Assembly: GCA_050730675.1 (NCBI GenBank)
Contig: JBOHNM010000085.1
Location: forward strand, 1-18,046
Direction of reading: 5' to 3'
Source of the DNA: JBOHNM01 sp050730675
Lineage (GTDB): Bacteria > Planctomycetota > Phycisphaerae > Phycisphaerales > UBA1924
DNA length: 18,046 nt
The number at the start of each line of letters is the position of its first letter. Positions within the stretch are counted from its first letter, which is position 1. The notes below the pieces were generated by a model. The model saw only the letters and a list, made by a program, of their open reading frames with translations, searched no databases and had not been told where the DNA came from. Shown here one piece after another: positions 14,340-18,046 of the stretch. The position numbers were made by a program, and so were the translations under genes.

Positions 14340-14651
14340 TTACTTGCCCTTCTTGGACATCTGGCCGCGGCCGGTGAGCAGCCACTCGATGCTGGTGCCG
14401 GTGGCCTTGCAGAACGGGTCGACGAAGGCGATCGCGACGGCGTTCATGCCCTGGAACCAACGGCGCACCGACTCGTGGTGGAAGCCGGTGGCGTTGGAGA
14501 CGCCGCGGATGTTGTACTTGCCGTCGGCGGCCTGCCAGAGGCGCTTGGCGATCTCGTCGTGGACGCGATCGACGTTGACCTTCGGCTTGGCGGCCTTGGT
14601 TGCCTTCTTGGCGGTGCGGGAGGTACGGCTACGAGTTGTTTTGGAAGCCAT
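14340..14651 (-). CDS. CI/Cro-like HTH protein with lysine-rich N-terminal tail
   Basis: This 103-residue protein has a basic tail at 1-25 (TAKKATKAAKPK), reminiscent of histone H1-like bacterial tails, followed by a compact helix-turn-helix domain. The recognition region TGFHHESVRRW (55-65) and the end TGTSIEWLLTGRGQM (84-98) are the pattern of phage CI-type repressors, in which WLLTG closes the domain. It is a paralogue of the next gene upstream: 25 of 45 residues are identical from the HTH helix to the GxGxM end. I chose ATG 14651; the frame is open to 14693, but those extra residues cross the AT-rich element. The tail could give non-specific DNA binding. Its target is unknown. Confidence 0.8.
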   Translation of the reverse strand: MASKTTRSRTSRTAKKATKAAKPKVNVDRVHDEIAKRLWQAADGKYNIRGVSNATGFHHESVRRWFQGMNAVAIAFVDPFCKATGTSIEWLLTGRGQMSKKGK

Positions 14652-14697
14652 TGCCCCATCATACCCCACGGATACCCATCTACGTGGATCCATCCGG

Positions 14698-14731
14698 AAA
14701 AAATATTTTTTAATCCGACCCCCTTCTGGGG
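14698..14731 (-). terminator. Hairpin followed by an AT-rich palindrome, possible terminator or promoter element
   Basis: Between the two HTH genes the minus strand reads CCCC-AGAA-GGGG (complement of 14720-14731), then TCGGATT, then the perfect palindrome AAAAAATATTTTTT (14698-14711). The hairpin plus later T-run could stop transcription after the upstream HTH gene. Equally, such an AT tract in GC-rich DNA could act as an upstream promoter element or protein-binding site for the gene starting at 14651. The spacing between hairpin and T-run is too long for a textbook terminator. Confidence 0.35.
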
Positions 14732-14741
14732 CATGGAAATG

Positions 14742-15347
14742 TCAGGGGTCTTGTTGGGTTGAAGTGCGTGGATTGCGCGAGGCCCGCGCGGGGCGAGCGA
14801 ACGTTACTGGTTTGGCTGGCACAGCTTTCGAGGAGTCGGTCTCTTCTGCTGCGGCAAGCGGCGGGAGGATTGGGTTGCCGTGCGCGTCGCGCGGCAGGCG
14901 GGCCGAGAGAGCCTTCCAGATCGTGGCATCGTCGGCGAAGGCGATCCAGTGCGCGGGGAGCTTGGACTGCAGCATCGGGCCCTTGCCGGAAACGAGCCAC
15001 ACGATGCTGACGCCGGTGAATTCGCAGAAAGGCCACAGGAAATGGGCGGGTGCGGGGGAGAGGCCGCGCAGCCAGCGTCGCACCGATTCGTGGTGGAAAC
15101 CCGTGCCCGTGCCGACCTGTCGGATCGAATGATCGAAGCGCCGACAGATCTGTTGGATGCGCGCGGTGATCGCCTCGGCGAGGCCCGCGGGGGAAGCCAG
15201 GCGGTGCGAACTGTCGGCGGGGTCGTCGCCCGCCGGGCGTGGCGGGTGGTGCGCCGCGGCGGCGCTGTGGCGCGGCGTAACCGCGTGGTTCGGGTGCACC
15301 GCACGGCGCTTGGTTGGTGCGTGGGGTTCGGTAGGGCGTGTATGCAT
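14742..15347 (-). CDS. CI/Cro-like HTH protein, longer paralogue
   Basis: This 201-residue protein has a His/Pro/Ala-rich, probably disordered N-terminus (1-50). The HTH domain at about 55-125 carries the same TGFHHESVRRW (82-92) and a matching TGVSIVWLVSGKGPM end (111-125). A further helical region (AHWIAFADDATIWKALSARLP) and a basic, disordered tail follow. The shared 45-residue core with the neighbouring gene (25 identities, with the HTH helix TGFHHESVRRW fully conserved) points to tandem duplication with divergent flanks. The identical recognition helix suggests overlapping DNA targets, which is inference. The start ATG at 15347 has only a weak ribosome site (ACGGA). Downstream lie the second HTH gene and pheA. 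Confidence 0.78.
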   Translation of the reverse strand: MHTRPTEPHAPTKRRAVHPNHAVTPRHSAAAAHHPPRPAGDDPADSSHRLASPAGLAEAITARIQQICRRFDHSIRQVGTGTGFHHESVRRWLRGLSPAPAHFLWPFCEFTGVSIVWLVSGKGPMLQSKLPAHWIAFADDATIWKALSARLPRDAHGNPILPPLAAAEETDSSKAVPAKPVTFARPARASRNPRTSTQQDP

Positions 15348-15532
15348 GGTCCGTCACTCGTGGGTGGGAGAAGAGGGACTCCGACTTGGACTGGTCGCTC
15401 CCCGACCGACTCGTGTGAGCGGAATCTGCGAGAAAATCAGATGTTACGGTAAAAATCCCTAGAAGCGGGGTCGAGAGTCCACGTTTTGACGCCGCGGGCG
15501 GGGTTGGCCGGGTTGCGCATCGTTACACTGCC
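15348..15532. other. Divergent intergenic region
   Basis: This interval separates the HTH gene (-) from the Tricorn gene (+) and must hold promoters in both directions. An AT-richer patch lies at about 15430-15458 (GAGAAAATCAGATG, then GGTAAAAATCCC). A TTGACG at 15486 and TACACT at 15524 are visible on the plus strand, but they are 32 bases apart and so cannot form one promoter. No small gene or RNA is recognisable here. Confidence 0.4.
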
Positions 15533-18046
15533 ATGATGCGAACTGGAATTCTCGGGGTCGCGGCGGCGGCCATGATGACGATCGCGGCGACTGGTCAGCC
15601 CGCGCCGGCGGGTCCGCCGGTGGGGTACTACCGCCAGCCGGCTGTGCATAACGAGTTGATTGTTTTTGTCGCTGAGGGAGACTTGTGGAAAGTCCCAGTG
15701 AAAGGCGGGGTCGCAACACGGCTGACGAGCCACCCGGGGGATGAGGGGATGCCGGCGATCTCACCGGACGGGATGACGGTGGCGTTCACCGCGCAGTACG
15801 AGGGGCCGACCGAGGTCTACACGATGCCCGTGGCCGGTGGGCTGCCGGAGCGGCGGACGTTTGATGGTGCGCGGGCAGGCGTTGTTGGGTGGACCCCAGA
15901 CGGCAAGGTGCTGGCGACGACCGATCGCTTCAGCACGCTCCCCAATATCCAGTTGACGATGATCGATGCGAAAACGGGGACGCGCGAGCGCGTGCCGCTG
16001 GAGCAGGCGAGCGATGGCGCGGTGGACCCGGAGAGCAAGACGCTGGTCTTCGCGCGGCTGCCGTTCCAAGGTTCGAGCACCAAGCGGTACAAGGGTGGGT
16101 TCATCCAGCACCTGTGGAAGCTCACGCCGGGGGAAAACGAGGCGACGGAACTGCTGAAGGAATTTGAGGGCACGGCCAAGCGGCCGATGTGGTGGAAGGG
16201 GCGGGTCTATTTCCTGACCGACCGCGACGGTCACATGAACATCTGGTCGATGCTGCCCGACGGGGCGGACCTGAAGCAGCATACCCAGCAGAAGGGCTTT
16301 GACGTGCTGGGGGCGTCGCTGGATGCAGGGCGCGTGGTCTACCAGCTTGGGGCGGACCTGTGGATGTACGACATCGCGGCGGACAAGGCCGCGATCGTGC
16401 CGATCGCGCTGGACACGGACCTTGACCAGCTCCGCGAGAAGTGGATCGACAAGCCGATGGACTACCTGACCAGTGCGCACGTGTCGCCTGACGGCGATCG
16501 TGTCGTGTTGACGGCACGGGGGCGGGTGTTCGTGGTGCCGCACCGGCAGGGGCGGCTGGTGGATGCGGGGCGCGATGATGCTGTTCGCTACCGCGATGCG
16601 CGGTTCAGCGCCGATGGCCAGTCGGTGCTGGTCCTGAGCGACAAAACGGCCGAACTGGAGATCTGGAAGCTGCCGGCCAACGGTGTGGGGCCGGGTGAGC
16701 AACTCACCACCGACGGGCACGTGCTGCGCTGGGGGGCGATCCCGTCACCCGACGGCAAGCACATCGCCCACCACGACAAGAACCAGGAACTGTGGATCTA
16801 TGACGTTGAGAAGAAGACGAACGTGAAGATCGACAGCGATCCTTTCGACGACTTTGCGGACATGGAGTGGTCGGGGGATGGGCAGTGGCTGGCGTACGTG
16901 AACCAGGCCAAGAACATGTTCCGCATCGTGAAACTGTACAGCGTCGCCACGGGGCAGGTGACACAGGTGACGACCGACCGCTTTGACAGCTACAGCCCGG
17001 CGTGGAGCCCCGACGGTAAGTGGCTTTACTTTCTCTCCGACCGCACGCTGCGGACATTGCAGCCAAGCCCGTGGGGGCCTAACGCGCCCGACCCGTTCCT
17101 GGATCAGACGACCAAGATTTATGCGCTGGCGCTGAAGCCGGGGGAACGCTGGCCGTTCTTGCCGCGGGATGAGGTGTGGGCGGCGAAAGAGAAGGCGTTG
17201 AAAGAAAAGGAGAAAGAAAAGGACAAGGAGAAAAAGAAAGAGGACAAGCCCAAGGAGGGCGACGCCAAGCCCGCCGATGCGCCCAAGGCCGACCAGCCCG
17301 ACGCGGCAAAAGACAAGGATGGCAAGGACAAGCCCAAAGAGAACGGCAAGGGTGATGAGAAGCCCAAGGCCAAGCCGGTGGAGATCGCCCTCGAGGGGAT
17401 CACCGAGCGGATCTTTGAGGTGCCCGTCGAGGCGGGGAACTACTCGTCGCTGAGCGCGACCGAGAAGGCGCTCTTCTGGCTCTCGACGCCCGCGGCGTTC
17501 GAGCGCAAGAGCGAACTCAAGGCCGTCGAGATCAAGAACGAGAACGTCGAGGTCAAGTCGGTGATGGGTGACGTCGTCGCCTACGAGTTGACGCAGGACG
17601 GCAAGAAGATGCTCGTCCGCAAGCGCGACGTGATGTACATCCTGGATGCCGCTGCGGCGCCGGCAAGCGATCTGGACAAGAAGTCGGTCAACCTCGGAGG
17701 CTGGACGCTGTCGCTGGTGCCGCGACTGCAGTGGCGGCAGATGTTCGTCGATTCGTGGCGGCTGATGCGCGACTATTTCTACGACCGCAACATGCACGGG
17801 GTGGATTGGGCGGCGATGCGGGAGAAGTACCTGCCCTTGGTGGACCGTGTGACGACGCGAGCGGAACTGAATGACGCGATCGCGCAGATGGTCGGCGAGC
17901 TTTCGACGCTGCACATTTTCGTCCGCGGCGGCGATGCCCGGGGCGGTCCCGACCGCGTGACCGTGGCGGCGCTTGGGGGCATTCTCGATCGCGACGAGGC
18001 GGGGGGGGGGTATCGCGTGGCGCGGATCTTCTCGTGCGACAGCGAC
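15533..18046 (+). CDS. Tricorn protease homologue, secreted (3' end beyond the window)
   Basis: The 838 codons present run to the window edge without a stop. A signal peptide (ILGVAAAAMMTIAATGQ) is followed by two beta-propeller regions made of WD40/PD40-type blades: ISPDGMTVAFTA, TSAHVSPDGDRVVL, IPSPDGKHIAHHD, WSGDGQWLAYV and WSPDGKWLYFLSDR. The core domain C1 then begins (MFVDSWRLMRDYFYDR) and contains GELSTLHIFVRGGD with His794, matching the catalytic histidine region of Tricorn. The PDZ domain and nucleophile serine would lie beyond the end. Tricorn enzymes process peptides; the signal peptide suggests an extracytoplasmic role. A Lys/Glu/Asp-rich linker (about 553-615) interrupts the propeller-to-core junction. 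ATG 15533 and ATG 15536 are both possible starts. A run of ten G at 18001-18010 is read in frame (three Gly codons). Confidence 0.92.
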   Translation, partial: MMRTGILGVAAAAMMTIAATGQPAPAGPPVGYYRQPAVHNELIVFVAEGDLWKVPVKGGVATRLTSHPGDEGMPAISPDGMTVAFTAQYEGPTEVYTMPVAGGLPERRTFDGARAGVVGWTPDGKVLATTDRFSTLPNIQLTMIDAKTGTRERVPLEQASDGAVDPESKTLVFARLPFQGSSTKRYKGGFIQHLWKLTPGENEATELLKEFEGTAKRPMWWKGRVYFLTDRDGHMNIWSMLPDGADLKQHTQQKGFDVLGASLDAGRVVYQLGADLWMYDIAADKAAIVPIALDTDLDQLREKWIDKPMDYLTSAHVSPDGDRVVLTARGRVFVVPHRQGRLVDAGRDDAVRYRDARFSADGQSVLVLSDKTAELEIWKLPANGVGPGEQLTTDGHVLRWGAIPSPDGKHIAHHDKNQELWIYDVEKKTNVKIDSDPFDDFADMEWSGDGQWLAYVNQAKNMFRIVKLYSVATGQVTQVTTDRFDSYSPAWSPDGKWLYFLSDRTLRTLQPSPWGPNAPDPFLDQTTKIYALALKPGERWPFLPRDEVWAAKEKALKEKEKEKDKEKKKEDKPKEGDAKPADAPKADQPDAAKDKDGKDKPKENGKGDEKPKAKPVEIALEGITERIFEVPVEAGNYSSLSATEKALFWLSTPAAFERKSELKAVEIKNENVEVKSVMGDVVAYELTQDGKKMLVRKRDVMYILDAAAAPASDLDKKSVNLGGWTLSLVPRLQWRQMFVDSWRLMRDYFYDRNMHGVDWAAMREKYLPLVDRVTTRAELNDAIAQMVGELSTLHIFVRGGDARGGPDRVTVAALGGILDRDEAGGGYRVARIFSCDSD

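Noticed and set aside
6156..15347. Phage or integrated element suggested by the CI-like regulators, toxin-antitoxin pair and low-GC part
   Set aside because: No integrase, transposase, structural phage gene, tRNA or attachment repeat is visible; pheA, a core gene, lies in the middle.
15761..17914. Two long minus-strand open frames (15761-16720 and 16745-17914) opposite the Tricorn gene
   Set aside because: Both are low in sense-like composition and lie opposite a clear Tricorn homologue with regular SPDG blades.
18001..18010. G10 run as a frameshift in the Tricorn gene
   Set aside because: The frame after the run continues with family-like sequence, so no shift is needed.
1..18046. CRISPR array, insertion sequence, tRNA or rRNA
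   Set aside because: No regularly spaced repeats, no transposase motifs with terminal inverted repeats and no recognisable cloverleaf or rRNA sequence were found by reading both strands.

Overview
The window looks like chromosomal DNA of a high-GC planctomycete, most likely of the Phycisphaerae type. This is inferred from the gene families, since no rRNA or tRNA is present. The main clues are a secreted protein with a PEP-CTERM-like tail (PTPGG, hydrophobic stretch, RRRR), a secreted protein ending in planctomycete-style dockerin repeats, a type IV pilin-like protein with a DGH motif near its C-terminus, and a large Tricorn-protease homologue.

Layout. Bases 1-1204: a strong stem-loop, then a membrane-anchored endonuclease/exonuclease/phosphatase (EEP) protein (+). 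Bases 1167-2267: an orphan MalK/UgpC-type ABC ATPase (-) whose 3' end overlaps the EEP gene. Bases 2354-2698: a DUF721/DciA-like protein (+). Bases 2875-3588: a PEP-CTERM-like secreted protein (+). Bases 3586-6146: an iron-uptake operon, with a Fur-box-like 7-1-7 palindrome, feoA, feoB and a small one-helix membrane protein (+). Bases 6156-15347 are all on the minus strand. In order of transcription they hold two paralogous CI/Cro-like HTH proteins, pheA (chorismate mutase/prephenate dehydratase), a DUF104-type antitoxin with a PIN toxin, a pilin-like protein, a secreted alpha/beta hydrolase split over three frames, a small membrane protein, and a large secreted dockerin protein split over two frames. 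Bases 15533-18046: a Tricorn-type protease (+) that runs off the end of the window.

How the genes fit together. FeoA, FeoB and the small protein form a tight ferrous-iron uptake unit with intergenic gaps of 6 and 2 bases, and the palindrome in front suggests iron control. The antitoxin and toxin overlap by 14 bases, as expected of a type II toxin-antitoxin pair. The hydrolase and the small membrane protein are coupled through a GTGA stop/start overlap. The two HTH paralogues and pheA are consecutive, but nothing visible proves that they are functionally linked.

The least ordinary stretch is about 6.2-11.2 kb. It holds secreted or membrane proteins, its hydrolase part has clearly lower GC than the surroundings (hand counts of 48-52% against 75% in a feoB sample), and it carries three apparent frameshifts in two genes. 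Either these genes are decaying or the sequence has indel errors there; the sequence alone cannot decide. I saw no CRISPR array, insertion sequence, tRNA or rRNA. No gene-free stretch exceeds 300 bases; the longest are 11210-11432, 15348-15532 and 2699-2874.
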